Shown here: positions 1 to 7,640 of the stretch, piece by piece
How the letters are laid out: each line of letters starts with the position of its first letter
How positions within the stretch are numbered: position 1 is the stretch's first letter
Origin: Microbacterium sp. zg-B96
Lineage (GTDB): Bacteria > Actinomycetota > Actinomycetes > Actinomycetales > Microbacteriaceae
Direction of reading: 5' to 3'
NCBI RefSeq assembly: GCF_030246865.1
Contig: NZ_CP126738.1
Coordinates: 1,426,001-1,490,000 of the forward strand
DNA: 64,000 nucleotides
Position numbers and translations under genes: made by a program
Notes under the pieces: model-generated
What the model was told of the DNA's origin: nothing
Seen by the model: only the letters and a program-made list of their open reading frames with translations
Database searches by the model: none

Positions 1-40
1 ACCGTCATGGTATTGATGCGGCGGCCCCCACCGCGCCAGC

Positions 41-1081
41 TCAGTGCGACGCGAGCATGTCCTGCACGAGCGGGGCGACGACCGAGCCGTACAGTTCGAT
101 CGATCGCATCATCTTCCCGTGCGGCAGAGTGCCGGTGGAGTACTTCATGTCGAACCGGTCGGCGCCCAGCATCGTGACGGTGTCGACGATCTTTCGTGCC
201 ACCGTCTCCGCGGACCCGACGTACAGCGCCCCCTCGGGGCCCACGTCGTGCTGGAAGCGCAGCCGGCTGTACGCGGGCCAGCCGCGTTCGCGGCCGATCG
301 TGTTGTTCATCACCTCGAAGTGCTCGTACGCCTCCTCCCACGCCTGCTGGTCGGTCTCGGCGACGTAGCCCGGCGAATGGATGCCGACGGGGCGCGAGCC
401 GTGACCGAAGGTCTCCAGCGACCGGTGGAAGAGGTCGACGAACGGCCGGAAGCGGTCCGCCGGACCGCCGATGATCGCGAGCATGAGCCCGTAACCGTAG
501 CGGGCCGTGCGCACGACCGACTCCGGGCTCCCCCCGACGCCGACCCACGCGGTGAGCCCGCCTTCCGTCTTCGGGAACACATCGGCATCCGCAAGTCCTG
601 CTCGCGTCGTGCCCTCCCACGTGACGGGCTGCTCTGTCAGCAGCCGTGAGAACAGGTCGAGCTTCTCCTCGAACAGCACCTCGTAGTCGTGCAGGTCGTA
701 TCCGAACAGCGGGAACGACTCCGTGAAGGATCCGCGACCGAGGATCACTTCGGCGCGCCCGGCGGACAGCGCGTCGAGCGTGGCGAACCGCTCGTACACG
801 CGCACCGGGTCGTCGCTGGAGAGTACGGTGACCGCCGTGCCCAACCGGATGCCGCTGGTGCGCGCCGCGATCGCGGCCAGCACGATCTCGGGGCTCGAGA
901 CGGCGAACTCGCGGCGGTGGTGCTCCCCCACGTTGAACGCCGCGAGACCCAGCTCGTCGGCCAGCACCGCCTGGTCCACGATGTGACGGATCGTCTGCGC
1001 GGCGCTCAGCAGCTCGCCATCCGATCCCCGGGTGATGTCGCCGAACGTGTCGAGTCCCAGTTGCAGTGCCGTGTCAGGCAT
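41..1081 (-). CDS. LLM-class flavin-dependent oxidoreductase
   Basis: The product is about 346 residues and reads as a bacterial luciferase-like (LLM) flavin monooxygenase: it opens with a TIM-barrel strand (LQLGLDTFGD), followed by NVGEHHRREFAVSSPE and LGTAVTVLSSDDPVRVYE, the pattern of the FMN/F420-type alkanal monooxygenase family. The substrate cannot be read from sequence. The start at 1081 is chosen because AAAGGAG lies 6 nt upstream on the minus strand; an in-frame ATG nine codons further upstream has no such site. The gene is transcribed away from the phosphoribosyltransferase at 1265, and the two share an intergenic region with strong inverted repeats. Family assignment is firm, function is not. 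Confidence 0.88.
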   Translation of the reverse strand: MPDTALQLGLDTFGDITRGSDGELLSAAQTIRHIVDQAVLADELGLAAFNVGEHHRREFAVSSPEIVLAAIAARTSGIRLGTAVTVLSSDDPVRVYERFATLDALSAGRAEVILGRGSFTESFPLFGYDLHDYEVLFEEKLDLFSRLLTEQPVTWEGTTRAGLADADVFPKTEGGLTAWVGVGGSPESVVRTARYGYGLMLAIIGGPADRFRPFVDLFHRSLETFGHGSRPVGIHSPGYVAETDQQAWEEAYEHFEVMNNTIGRERGWPAYSRLRFQHDVGPEGALYVGSAETVARKIVDTVTMLGADRFDMKYSTGTLPHGKMMRSIELYGSVVAPLVQDMLASH

Positions 1082-1150
1082 CCGCGGCTCCTTTCTATTC
1101 ACGTGCATGCAACGTTACGGGGTGCGTCCGCATTCCAGGGCGTGCCGGGG

Positions 1151-1221
1151 GTAGGAGATGGGACGAGCGTAGGAGGTTTCGGTGGCGATCGGTCCTACCT
1201 TCGCCACATCTCCTACGCTCG
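1151..1221. repeat. Nested inverted repeats with GTAGGA boxes between divergent genes
   Basis: A 12-bp perfect inverted repeat (CGAGCGTAGGAG at 1164-1175, CTCCTACGCTCG at 1210-1221) encloses a second one (GTGGCGA at 1182-1188, TCGCCAC at 1201-1207). An alternative 10-bp pairing uses GTAGGAGATG at 1151-1160 with CATCTCCTAC at 1207-1216. The site lies between the divergent oxidoreductase and phosphoribosyltransferase genes, just upstream of the latter's promoter, so it may be an operator or a dispersed palindromic element. Confidence 0.6.
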
Positions 1222-1229
1222 CGACAGGC

Positions 1230-1264
1230 GTGACGGACGGATGCCGCGAGCGTACGGTGGAGGC
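1230..1264 (+). promoter_or_regulatory. Promoter of the phosphoribosyltransferase gene (leaderless)
   Basis: TACGGT at 1253-1258 is a TANNNT -10 box, with GTGACG at 1230-1235 as a possible -35 element (17-nt spacer). The -10 box ends exactly six nucleotides (GGAGGC) before GTG 1265, so transcription would begin at or next to the start codon. Confidence 0.5.
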
Positions 1265-1894
1265 GTGACCGTGTACGCCGATCGGGTCGCTGCGGGTGTC
1301 GCGTTGGCGGCAGCGCTGGAGGCCTGGCGCGGCACCGACGCGGTCGTGGTGGGCATCCCCCGCGGCGGCGTGGTGGTGGCCGCCGCCGTCGCCCGCGAGC
1401 TGCAGCTGCCGCTCACGGCCGTGGCGGTGCGCAAGCTCGGTGTCCCGGCGCAGTCCGAGGTCGCCGCCGGCGCGATCGCGCAGGACGTGCGTGTGCTCAA
1501 CGACGAGGCGGTGGCCCGCCGGTGGCTCACCTCGGACCAGCTGGCCGCCGTCGAGCGCCGGGAACGCGTGGAACTGCAGCGACGCACCGACCGGTACGGG
1601 CTGGGAGAAGCGGATCTCACCGGACGCACCGCGATCGTCGTGGACGACGGTGTCGCCACCGGTGCCACGGCCACGGCCGCCTGCCGGGCGGTGCGCGCGC
1701 AGGGGGCGGCGCGGGTCGTGCTCGCAGCGCCGGTGGCGCCGGCGCGGTGGCGTCCGCCGCCGGATGCCGCCGACGACTGGGTCTGCGTGCAGCCGGTGCG
1801 GGACTTCTGGGCCGTGGGGCAGTTCTACGAGCGTTTCAACCAGACCAGTGACGAGGAGGTCGTGGCGCTTCTCCACGACACTCCCCGTCGCTGA
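1265..1894 (+). CDS. Phosphoribosyltransferase-domain protein
   Basis: A 209-residue type I phosphoribosyltransferase-fold protein. The PRPP-binding signature is clear as AIVVDDGVATGATATAA near residue 120, and GIPRGGVVVAAAVA near residue 27 forms the usual N-terminal loop. Stand-alone proteins of this kind (COG1926 type) are common in actinobacteria, and their substrate is generally unknown. GTG 1265 is preferred because a -10 box ends six nucleotides before it. GTG 1271 is an alternative, with GGAGG at 1259-1263 seven nucleotides away, and ATG 1241 is a weaker one. The gene converges on the DUF885 gene with only 6 bp between stop codons and no visible terminator. Confidence 0.85.
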   Translation: MTVYADRVAAGVALAAALEAWRGTDAVVVGIPRGGVVVAAAVARELQLPLTAVAVRKLGVPAQSEVAAGAIAQDVRVLNDEAVARRWLTSDQLAAVERRERVELQRRTDRYGLGEADLTGRTAIVVDDGVATGATATAACRAVRAQGAARVVLAAPVAPARWRPPPDAADDWVCVQPVRDFWAVGQFYERFNQTSDEEVVALLHDTPRR

Positions 1895-1900
1895 GCCGGA

Positions 1901-3574
1901 TCAGGCCTGCAGTGCGGCGCGCAGCGTGTCCAGGCCCACGCCGCCGACGTCCAGCGCACGCTTGTGGAACTGCTTGATCGAGAAGTCCGCGCCTTCGCGC
2001 TCGGCGACGTCGTCGCGCAGCTGCTCCCAGATGCGCTGGCCGACCTTGTACGACGGTGCCTGTCCCGGCCACCCGAAGTAACGGTTGACCTCGAACCGCA
2101 CGAACTCGTCGGACATGTTGACGTTCCGGCGCATGAACTCCAGCGCGTAGTCGAAGTCCCACGTGCCGGTGCCGTCCAGACGCGGCTTCTGCAGGTGCAC
2201 GCCGATGTCCAGCACCACGCGGGCGGCACGCATGCGCTGCCCGTCGAGCATGCCCAGGCGGTCGGCGGGGTCGTCGAGGTAGCCCAGTTGCTCCATGAGA
2301 CGCTCGGCGTACAGCGCCCACCCTTCGGCGTGCCCGCTGGTGCCGGCCAGCAGCCGGCGCCACGAGTTCAGCTGGGTGCGGTTGTACACCGCCTGCGCGA
2401 TCTGCAGGTGGTGACCCGGAACACCCTCGTGATACACCGTGGTCAGCTCCCGCCAGGTGTCGAACGTGTCGACGCCCTCGGGTACCGACCACCACATGCG
2501 GCCCGGCCGCGAGAAGTCGTCGGTGGGGCCGGTGTAGTAGATGCCGCCCTCGTTGGTCGGGGCGATCATGCACTCGAGCTTGCGGATCGGCTCGGGGATG
2601 TCGAAGTGGGTCCGACCCAGCTCCTCGACGGCACGGTCGCTGGTCTCCTGCATCCACCGCTGCAGCGCCTCGGTGCCGTGCAGCTGGCGGGCGGGGTCGG
2701 CTTCCAGCAGCGCGACGGCTTCTTCGACGGTGGCACCGGGAGAGATCTGGTTCGCGATCGACTCCTGCTCGGCCACCATGCGGGCGAGCTCTTCGATCCC
2801 CCACTCGTACGTCTCATCCAGGTCGATCTCGGCGCCGAGGAACCGCCGGGAGTGCAGCGCGTAGAGCTCGCGCCCCACCGCGTCCTGCTCCGAGGCCTCG
2901 GGGGCGAGCTCGTTCGACAGGAACGACGACAGCTCGTCGTACGCGACGCGGGCGGCGTTGCTGTTGTCGGTGAGCTCCCTGGCCAGGGACGCGGGTAGGT
3001 GTCCCTCCGCCGGTGCCGCGTCGGCGACGAAGCCGGCGAAGAACCCGGTGTCGCTGGTGTACCGGGCGATCTGCGTGACGACCTCCAGCACCTGACGTCG
3101 CGCCGGCACGACACCCTCCGCGATGCCTTCACGCAGCGTCTCGATGTAGCCGTCGATCGCCGCGGGCAGGGCTTTCAGTCGGGTGGAGACCACGCCCCAG
3201 TCCTGGACGGTGTCGGTGGGCATGAGGTCGAACGCCGAGCGCAGATCCTGTGCGGGCGAGGCGATGACGTTGAGGTCGCGCAGATGGGCCTTCGCGTCGT
3301 GCAGTTCCAGCTGCAGGCGCAGCTCGCGCGTCAGGTCCTCCTTCGTGACCCGGTCGACGTCGTCGACGGGCTCGGCCGCTTCGAGCGCTGCCAGCGTCGT
3401 GCGCGCGGCCTCCGCGGCGCGCGCCACACCGGCGGGCGACAGGTCGTCGAACCTGCCGTTGTGCTCGGTGCGTCCGATGTAGGTCGCCAGGATCGGGGAG
3501 AGTTCGGCGGCGGTGTCCACCCAGGCATCCGCGATCTCGTCGATCGGGGTCGTGGGCCGTGAGGTCTCGGTCAT
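1901..3574 (-). CDS. DUF885 family metallopeptidase-like protein
   Basis: The product has 557 residues and belongs to DUF885, a gluzincin-like family with zinc-peptidase sequence features. The motif YHEGVPGHHLQIA (residues 381-393) and the downstream HAEGWALYAERL (415-426) are the family signatures; His382, Glu383, His388/389 and Glu417 are candidate zinc or catalytic residues. No signal peptide is visible, so it is probably cytoplasmic. A TAGGCT box ends six nucleotides before the ATG, which suggests a leaderless mRNA. It sits downstream of polA on the same strand but probably has its own promoter. The substrate is unknown; oligopeptidase activity is only an inference from the family. Confidence 0.9.
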   Translation of the reverse strand: MTETSRPTTPIDEIADAWVDTAAELSPILATYIGRTEHNGRFDDLSPAGVARAAEAARTTLAALEAAEPVDDVDRVTKEDLTRELRLQLELHDAKAHLRDLNVIASPAQDLRSAFDLMPTDTVQDWGVVSTRLKALPAAIDGYIETLREGIAEGVVPARRQVLEVVTQIARYTSDTGFFAGFVADAAPAEGHLPASLARELTDNSNAARVAYDELSSFLSNELAPEASEQDAVGRELYALHSRRFLGAEIDLDETYEWGIEELARMVAEQESIANQISPGATVEEAVALLEADPARQLHGTEALQRWMQETSDRAVEELGRTHFDIPEPIRKLECMIAPTNEGGIYYTGPTDDFSRPGRMWWSVPEGVDTFDTWRELTTVYHEGVPGHHLQIAQAVYNRTQLNSWRRLLAGTSGHAEGWALYAERLMEQLGYLDDPADRLGMLDGQRMRAARVVLDIGVHLQKPRLDGTGTWDFDYALEFMRRNVNMSDEFVRFEVNRYFGWPGQAPSYKVGQRIWEQLRDDVAEREGADFSIKQFHKRALDVGGVGLDTLRAALQA

Positions 3575-3580
3575 CCCTTG

Positions 3581-3586
3581 AGCCTA
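3581..3586 (-). promoter_or_regulatory. -10 box for the DUF885 gene (leaderless)
   Basis: On the minus strand TAGGCT is followed by CAAGGG and then ATG 3574. The six-nucleotide spacing places the transcription start at the start codon. No good -35 element is visible. Confidence 0.5.
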
Positions 3587-3621
3587 GAACCCGCGGCTGG
3601 GGACCGGAGGACAAACGCGCA

Positions 3622-6261
3622 TCAGTGACCCGCCTCGTCCCAATCGGCGCCGCGGCCGATCTGCACATCCAGCGGCACCGAAAGCTCGGCGGCATCGCCC
3701 ATGCGCTCGCGCACGATCCGCTCTGCGGCGTCCCACTCCCCCGGTGCGACCTCCACCACGAGCTCATCGTGGATCTGCAACAGCACGCGCGAGCGCAGCT
3801 GCTGCTGGGCGAACTCGGCGTGGATGCGGAACAGCGCGATCTTCATGATGTCGGCGGCGCTGCCCTGGATGGGCGCGTTCAGCGCGGCCCGCTCAGCGTT
3901 CTCGCGCAGCACCCGGTTGGGGCTGGACAGGTCGGGGAACGGCCGCCGCCTGCCGAAGATCGTCTCGGTGTACCCGTCGATCTTGGCCTGCTGCACCGAG
4001 GAGCGCAGGTAATCGCGCACCGCGCCGAAGCGGGCGAAGTACTCGAGCATGAGTCCCTTGGCCTCGGACTGCTCGATGCGCAGCTGCTTGGACAGGCCGA
4101 ATGCCGACAGGCCGTAGACGAGCCCATACGACATGGCTTTCACCTTGGTGCGCATCGCGGAGGTGACTTCCTCCGGCTCCACACCGAACACGCGGGCGCC
4201 GACGAAGCGGTGCAGGTCCTCGCCGGAGCGGAACGCCTCGATGAGTCCGGGGTCGCCTGACAGGTGCGCCATGATGCGCATCTCGATCTGCGAGTAGTCG
4301 GCCGTCAGCAGCGTCTCGTAGCCCTCGCCCACCTGGAACGCGGCACGGATGCGGCGGCTCTCGGTGGTGCGGATGGGGATGTTCTGCAGGTTGGGGTCGG
4401 TGCTGGACAGGCGCCCGGTCTGACTTCCGGTCTGCACGTACGTGGTGTGCACACGGCCGTCGGCGGCGATCGCGGTGTCCAGCGACTCGATGATCTGCCG
4501 CAGCTTCGTGGCCTCGCGGTGCTGCAGCAGCTGGTCCAGGAACGGATGCGGGTTGGATTCCTGCAGGTCGGCGAGCACCGCGGCATCCGTGGAGTAGCCG
4601 GTCTTGGTCTTGCGGGTCTTCGGCAGCTGGAGCTGCTCGAACAGCACGTCCTGCAGCTGCTTGGGTGAACCGAGGTTCACCTCCCGCTCGATCGTGACGT
4701 ACGCCTGCTGCGCGATGGTCTCGGCGCGTTCGGCGAGCTCGCCGGAGAACGCCGAGAGCTTCTCGTGCGAGACGGCGACACCGGCCAGCTCCATGTCGGC
4801 GAGGGTCAGCAGCGTCGGCAGCTCGATGTCGGTGAGGACGGATGCCACGCTCTCGGGCAGTTCTGTGCGCAGCGCCTCGGCCACCCGCAGCGTGAACCAC
4901 GACACCTGGCCGGGGGTCGCACCCTCGGTCTCGGGCACGAGCTGGGTCGGGTCGGCTTCGGGGAGCTTCTCGCCGAGGTAGCGGTCCACCAGGTCGGAGA
5001 GGTTCTTGTCCGGGAAGCTGGGGCGCAGCAGCCAGCCGGCCACGATCGCATCGAACACGAGCGAGTCGACGGTGACGCCGGCGCGGCGCAGCGCCTTGAC
5101 CTGGGGCTTGGCGTCGGAGAAGACCTTGGGTGCGGCCGAGGCGAACCACGGCGCGAGCACTGCGGCGGTTTCGTCGTTCCAGTCGATTTCCGCCGCGGCA
5201 TCCGTGGTGGCAAGACCCACGCGCTGCGGCAGTCCGCCGGACATCGTCACCGTGACGGACACTTCGCCCTGCGCCGCCTGCAACCAGTCGGACAGCCCCG
5301 CCGCGTCCGGCGCGATCGGGGTGGGTGCCGCGGTGACGGGACGGGTGTCCTCGTGCGTGCCGGTATCGACGGCGCCGGCGGCCTCGAACACGCGCGGCAG
5401 CAGGGTGCGGAACTCCAGCCGCGCGAAGATGTCGCGCACGGCCTGGGTGTCGATGGGCTGCACCGCGAGGTCCTGCGGGGTCACCGGCAGCTCGACGTCG
5501 CGTAGCAGCCGGTTCAGCATGCGGTTGCGGCGCACGCCGTCGAGGTGCTCGCGCAGGTTGCCGCCGACGACGCCGGGGATCTTGTCGGCGTTCTCCAGCA
5601 GGGCATCGAGCGTCCCCCACTGCGTCAGCCACTTCACCGCCGTCTTCTCCCCCACCTTCGGCACGCCCGGCAGGTTGTCGCTGGTCTCGCCCACGAGTGC
5701 GGCGATGTCGGGGTAGTTCTCCGGCGGCAGGCCGTACTTCTCCACCACCGCGGCGGGGTCGTAGCGCTTCAGCTGCGACACGCCCTGCACGCTCGGGTAC
5801 AGGAGCGTGATGTCGTCGTTGACCAGCTGGATCGTGTCGCGGTCGCCGGAGCACACCAGCACGTCGAAGCCGGCGGCGGCGCCCTCCGTCGCGAGGGTCG
5901 CCAGGATGTCGTCGGCTTCGAAGTCCTCCTTCTGCAGCACGGTGATGTTCATCGCCGCCAGGCACTCCTGGAGCAGCGGGATCTGCCCCTTGAACTCCGC
6001 GGGCGACTCGGAGCGGTTCGCCTTGTATTCGGGGTACTCCCGGGTGCGGAACGACTGCCGTGAGGTGTCGAACGCCACCGCGACGTGCGTGGGCTTCTCG
6101 GCCTTCAGCAGGTTCACGAACATCGACAGGAACCCGTAGATGCCGTTGGTGTGCTGGCCGTCCTTGGTGGTGAAGTTGTCCACCGGGAGGGCGAAGAACG
6201 CCCGGTATGCCAGCGAGTGGCCGTCGACGATGAGAAGGGTAGGCTTTGCGGCATCCGTCAC
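3622..6261 (-). CDS. polA: DNA polymerase I
   Basis: Family A DNA polymerase, 879-880 residues. The N-terminal 5'-3' flap exonuclease domain begins TLLIVDGHSLAYRAFF, with GEKTAVKWLTQWG as the helix-hairpin-helix. The middle domain (about 300-470) lacks the DxE acidic residues of a proofreading exonuclease. The C-terminal polymerase domain carries motif A (LLTADYSQIEMR, Asp656), motif B (RTKVKAMSYGLVYG) and motif C (LLQIHDELVVE, Asp833). Tyr713 stands where E. coli has Phe762, as in the mycobacterial enzyme. It fills gaps and removes Okazaki primers. GTG 6261 is chosen because a TAGGCT box ends six nucleotides before it; ATG 6264 is only three nucleotides from that box. Residue numbers count from the ATG. 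Confidence 0.97.
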   Translation of the reverse strand: MTDAAKPTLLIVDGHSLAYRAFFALPVDNFTTKDGQHTNGIYGFLSMFVNLLKAEKPTHVAVAFDTSRQSFRTREYPEYKANRSESPAEFKGQIPLLQECLAAMNITVLQKEDFEADDILATLATEGAAAGFDVLVCSGDRDTIQLVNDDITLLYPSVQGVSQLKRYDPAAVVEKYGLPPENYPDIAALVGETSDNLPGVPKVGEKTAVKWLTQWGTLDALLENADKIPGVVGGNLREHLDGVRRNRMLNRLLRDVELPVTPQDLAVQPIDTQAVRDIFARLEFRTLLPRVFEAAGAVDTGTHEDTRPVTAAPTPIAPDAAGLSDWLQAAQGEVSVTVTMSGGLPQRVGLATTDAAAEIDWNDETAAVLAPWFASAAPKVFSDAKPQVKALRRAGVTVDSLVFDAIVAGWLLRPSFPDKNLSDLVDRYLGEKLPEADPTQLVPETEGATPGQVSWFTLRVAEALRTELPESVASVLTDIELPTLLTLADMELAGVAVSHEKLSAFSGELAERAETIAQQAYVTIEREVNLGSPKQLQDVLFEQLQLPKTRKTKTGYSTDAAVLADLQESNPHPFLDQLLQHREATKLRQIIESLDTAIAADGRVHTTYVQTGSQTGRLSSTDPNLQNIPIRTTESRRIRAAFQVGEGYETLLTADYSQIEMRIMAHLSGDPGLIEAFRSGEDLHRFVGARVFGVEPEEVTSAMRTKVKAMSYGLVYGLSAFGLSKQLRIEQSEAKGLMLEYFARFGAVRDYLRSSVQQAKIDGYTETIFGRRRPFPDLSSPNRVLRENAERAALNAPIQGSAADIMKIALFRIHAEFAQQQLRSRVLLQIHDELVVEVAPGEWDAAERIVRERMGDAAELSVPLDVQIGRGADWDEAGH

Positions 6262-6267
6262 CATGAC

Positions 6268-6273
6268 AGCCTA
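6268..6273 (-). promoter_or_regulatory. -10 box for polA (leaderless)
   Basis: On the minus strand TAGGCT is followed by GTCATG and then GTG 6261. The geometry matches the other leaderless candidates in the window and argues for GTG rather than the preceding ATG as the polA start. Confidence 0.45.
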
Positions 6274-6309
6274 ACTTCGGGCTGGGACACCTTGAGCCGA
6301 GAGCAGGAC

Positions 6310-6732
6310 ATGACCGATCAGGATGCCGCGCCCATCGCCGGACTCGAGTGGGTCTCCCGACGTGGACTCGGCGCCCTCGCCGACAAGATGGGGATCGAAT
6401 TCACCGAGTTCACCGTCGATCGGTGCGTCGCGACCATGCCCGTCGAGGGCAACACCCAGCCGGTGGGGCTGCTGCACGGCGGCGCCTACGTCGTCCTCGG
6501 CGAATCGATGGGTTCGATGGCCGCGAACCTGCACGCGGGCCCCGGGCGCCTGGCGGTCGGCACCGATATCAACGCCACCCATACGCGCTCCGCCACGAGC
6601 GGTCAGGTCACCGCCGTCTGCACGCCGATCCACCTAGGCCGCTCGATGACGGTGCACGAGATCGTCGTGAGCGACGACGACGGGCGACGCTGCTCGACGG
6701 TGCGCATCACGAACCTGATCCGGGAACGCTGA
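6310..6732 (+). CDS. Hotdog-fold thioesterase (PaaI/MenI-like)
   Basis: A 140-residue hotdog-fold protein of the PaaI-type thioesterase family, which hydrolyses acyl- or aryl-CoA esters. The signature GLLHGGAYVVLGESMGSMAA (about 54-73) contains the conserved HGG turn and the glutamate of the active site helix. The closing strands SGQVTAVCTPIHLGRSMTVHEI are typical. Candidate substrates are 1,4-dihydroxy-2-naphthoyl-CoA (menaquinone synthesis) or phenylacetyl-CoA-type esters; the sequence does not decide. It is divergent from polA with 45 bp between. The ribosome binding site is weak, so ATG 6310 rests mainly on family alignment. A small hairpin (CGGGG/CCCCG, 6742-6760) follows the stop. Confidence 0.88.
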   Translation: MTDQDAAPIAGLEWVSRRGLGALADKMGIEFTEFTVDRCVATMPVEGNTQPVGLLHGGAYVVLGESMGSMAANLHAGPGRLAVGTDINATHTRSATSGQVTAVCTPIHLGRSMTVHEIVVSDDDGRRCSTVRITNLIRER

Positions 6733-6769
6733 ACCGACGGCCGGGGTGCCCGGTGCCCCGCGAGAAACC

Positions 6770-6813
6770 AAAAATCGGATGAGACCCACCGCATCGCGGT
6801 GTTTCTCATCCGA
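6770..6813 (-). terminator. Rho-independent terminator of the ANTAR regulator gene
   Basis: A 10-bp perfect stem (6775-6784 with 6804-6813) continues across a CC/TT internal loop into a 6-bp stem (CACCGC 6787-6792, GCGGTG 6796-6801) with an ATC loop. On the minus strand it is followed by five U residues (A run at 6770-6774). This is a textbook terminator 15 nt downstream of the regulator stop codon. Confidence 0.9.
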
Positions 6814-6827
6814 AAAATGGTGTCTGG

Positions 6828-7445
6828 TTACTTCTTCGGCGCGAGCTGCTCGATGATCGCCTTGGCGACGTCCTGCATGGTGAGACGGCGATCCATGGAT
6901 GCCTTCTGGATCCAGCGGAACGCCTCGGGCTCGGTCAGGCCCATCTTCTCGTTGAGCAGACCCTTCGCGCGATCCACGAGCTTGCGGGTCTCGAACCGCT
7001 CGACCATGTCGGCGACCTCGGCCTCGAGCGTGATGATCTGCTCGTAGCGGGCCAGGGCGATCTCGATCGCCGGCAGCAGGTCGTTCGGGGTGAAGGGCTT
7101 GACCACGTAGGCCAGCGCGCCGGCCTCGGTCGCCCGCTCCACGAGCTCCTTCTGGCTGAACGCCGTCAGCAGCACGACCGGCGCGATGTGCGCCTTGCTC
7201 AGCTTCTCGGCTGCGGAGATGCCATCGAGCACCGGCATCTTCACGTCCATGATCACGAGGTCCGGGCGCAGCTCCGTGGCCAGCTGGACGGCCGTCTCAC
7301 CGTCACCGGCCTCGCCCACGACATCGAATCCGTTGTCGCGGAGGATCTCGACGATGTCGAGACGGATCAGCGACTCGTCCTCGGCGACGACGACGCGTCG
7401 GGGGGCTGTGGCCATGGGGGTGGCGGTTTCGTCGAGCTCAGTCAC
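6828..7445 (-). CDS. ANTAR-domain response regulator (PdtaR-like)
   Basis: A 205-residue two-domain regulator. The receiver domain (about 17-130) has the acidic pocket Glu22/Asp23, phosphoacceptor Asp67 in VIMDVKMP, Thr94 in VVLLTAF and Lys116 in VVKPF. The C-terminal ANTAR domain (about 140-200, ending in LTMQDVAKAIIEQL) binds paired hairpins in RNA and acts as a transcription antiterminator. The product resembles mycobacterial PdtaR (Rv1626), partner of the sensor PdtaS, whose gene is not in this window. Position beside pyk and polA matches the mycobacterial arrangement. GTG 7445 follows a TAGAAT box by six nucleotides; the internal Met11 is an alternative start. Confidence 0.93.
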   Translation of the reverse strand: MTELDETATPMATAPRRVVVAEDESLIRLDIVEILRDNGFDVVGEAGDGETAVQLATELRPDLVIMDVKMPVLDGISAAEKLSKAHIAPVVLLTAFSQKELVERATEAGALAYVVKPFTPNDLLPAIEIALARYEQIITLEAEVADMVERFETRKLVDRAKGLLNEKMGLTEPEAFRWIQKASMDRRLTMQDVAKAIIEQLAPKK

Positions 7446-7451
7446 GTCTCC

Positions 7452-7457
7452 ATTCTA
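7452..7457 (-). promoter_or_regulatory. -10 box for the ANTAR regulator (leaderless)
   Basis: On the minus strand TAGAAT is followed by GGAGAC and GTG 7445. TAGAAT is a near-consensus -10 hexamer, and the six-nucleotide spacing implies a transcript that starts at the start codon. Confidence 0.5.
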
Positions 7458-7502
7458 GGCCAGTCGAGGCTGTGTACCTGCGGTATCGTCATTGAGGTAC
7501 TT

Positions 7503-7586
7503 GCCGGTGTGGCGGAATGGCAGACGCGACCGACTCAAAATCGGTTGTCTTCGGACGTGTGGGTTCGACTCCCACCACCGGTACCA
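7503..7586 (+). tRNA. tRNA-Leu (anticodon CAA)
   Basis: The class II tRNA folds fully: acceptor stem GCCGGTG (7503-7509) with CACCGGT (7576-7582, one G-U pair), anticodon stem ACCGA/TCGGT, loop CTCAAAA with anticodon CAA at 7536-7538, a long variable arm with a TTCG loop, and T arm GTGGG-TTCGACT-CCCAC (7559-7575). The discriminator is A7583 and CCA (7584-7586) is encoded. It reads the UUG leucine codon, which is rare in this GC-rich genome. Confidence 0.96.
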
Positions 7587-7591
7587 ACGAC

Positions 7592-7626
7592 AGAAGAGGG
7601 ATGCCGCATCGCGGCATCCCTCTTCT
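7592..7626. terminator. Bidirectional terminator between tRNA-Leu and pyk
   Basis: A 16-bp perfect stem (7592-7607 with 7611-7626) with a three-base ATC loop lies between the convergent tRNA-Leu and pyk genes, 5 nt after the tRNA CCA. The stem contains GGATGCCGC and its complement GCGGCATCC, the over-represented word of this window, in inverted orientation. Confidence 0.85.
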
Positions 7627-7640
7627 GGTGGCATCCGGCC

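Noticed and set aside
1..40. Possible gene end at the left edge
   Set aside because: Forty bases before the oxidoreductase stop codon show no usable reading frame or terminator.
1241..1264. ATG 1241 as the start of the phosphoribosyltransferase
   Set aside because: The extra residues are not family-like, there is no good ribosome binding site, and a -10 box lies between this ATG and GTG 1265.
7446..7502. Promoter for tRNA-Leu
   Set aside because: TATCGT at 7484-7489 is a weak -10 candidate, but no -35 match exists at 16-18 nt, so it is not listed as a feature.
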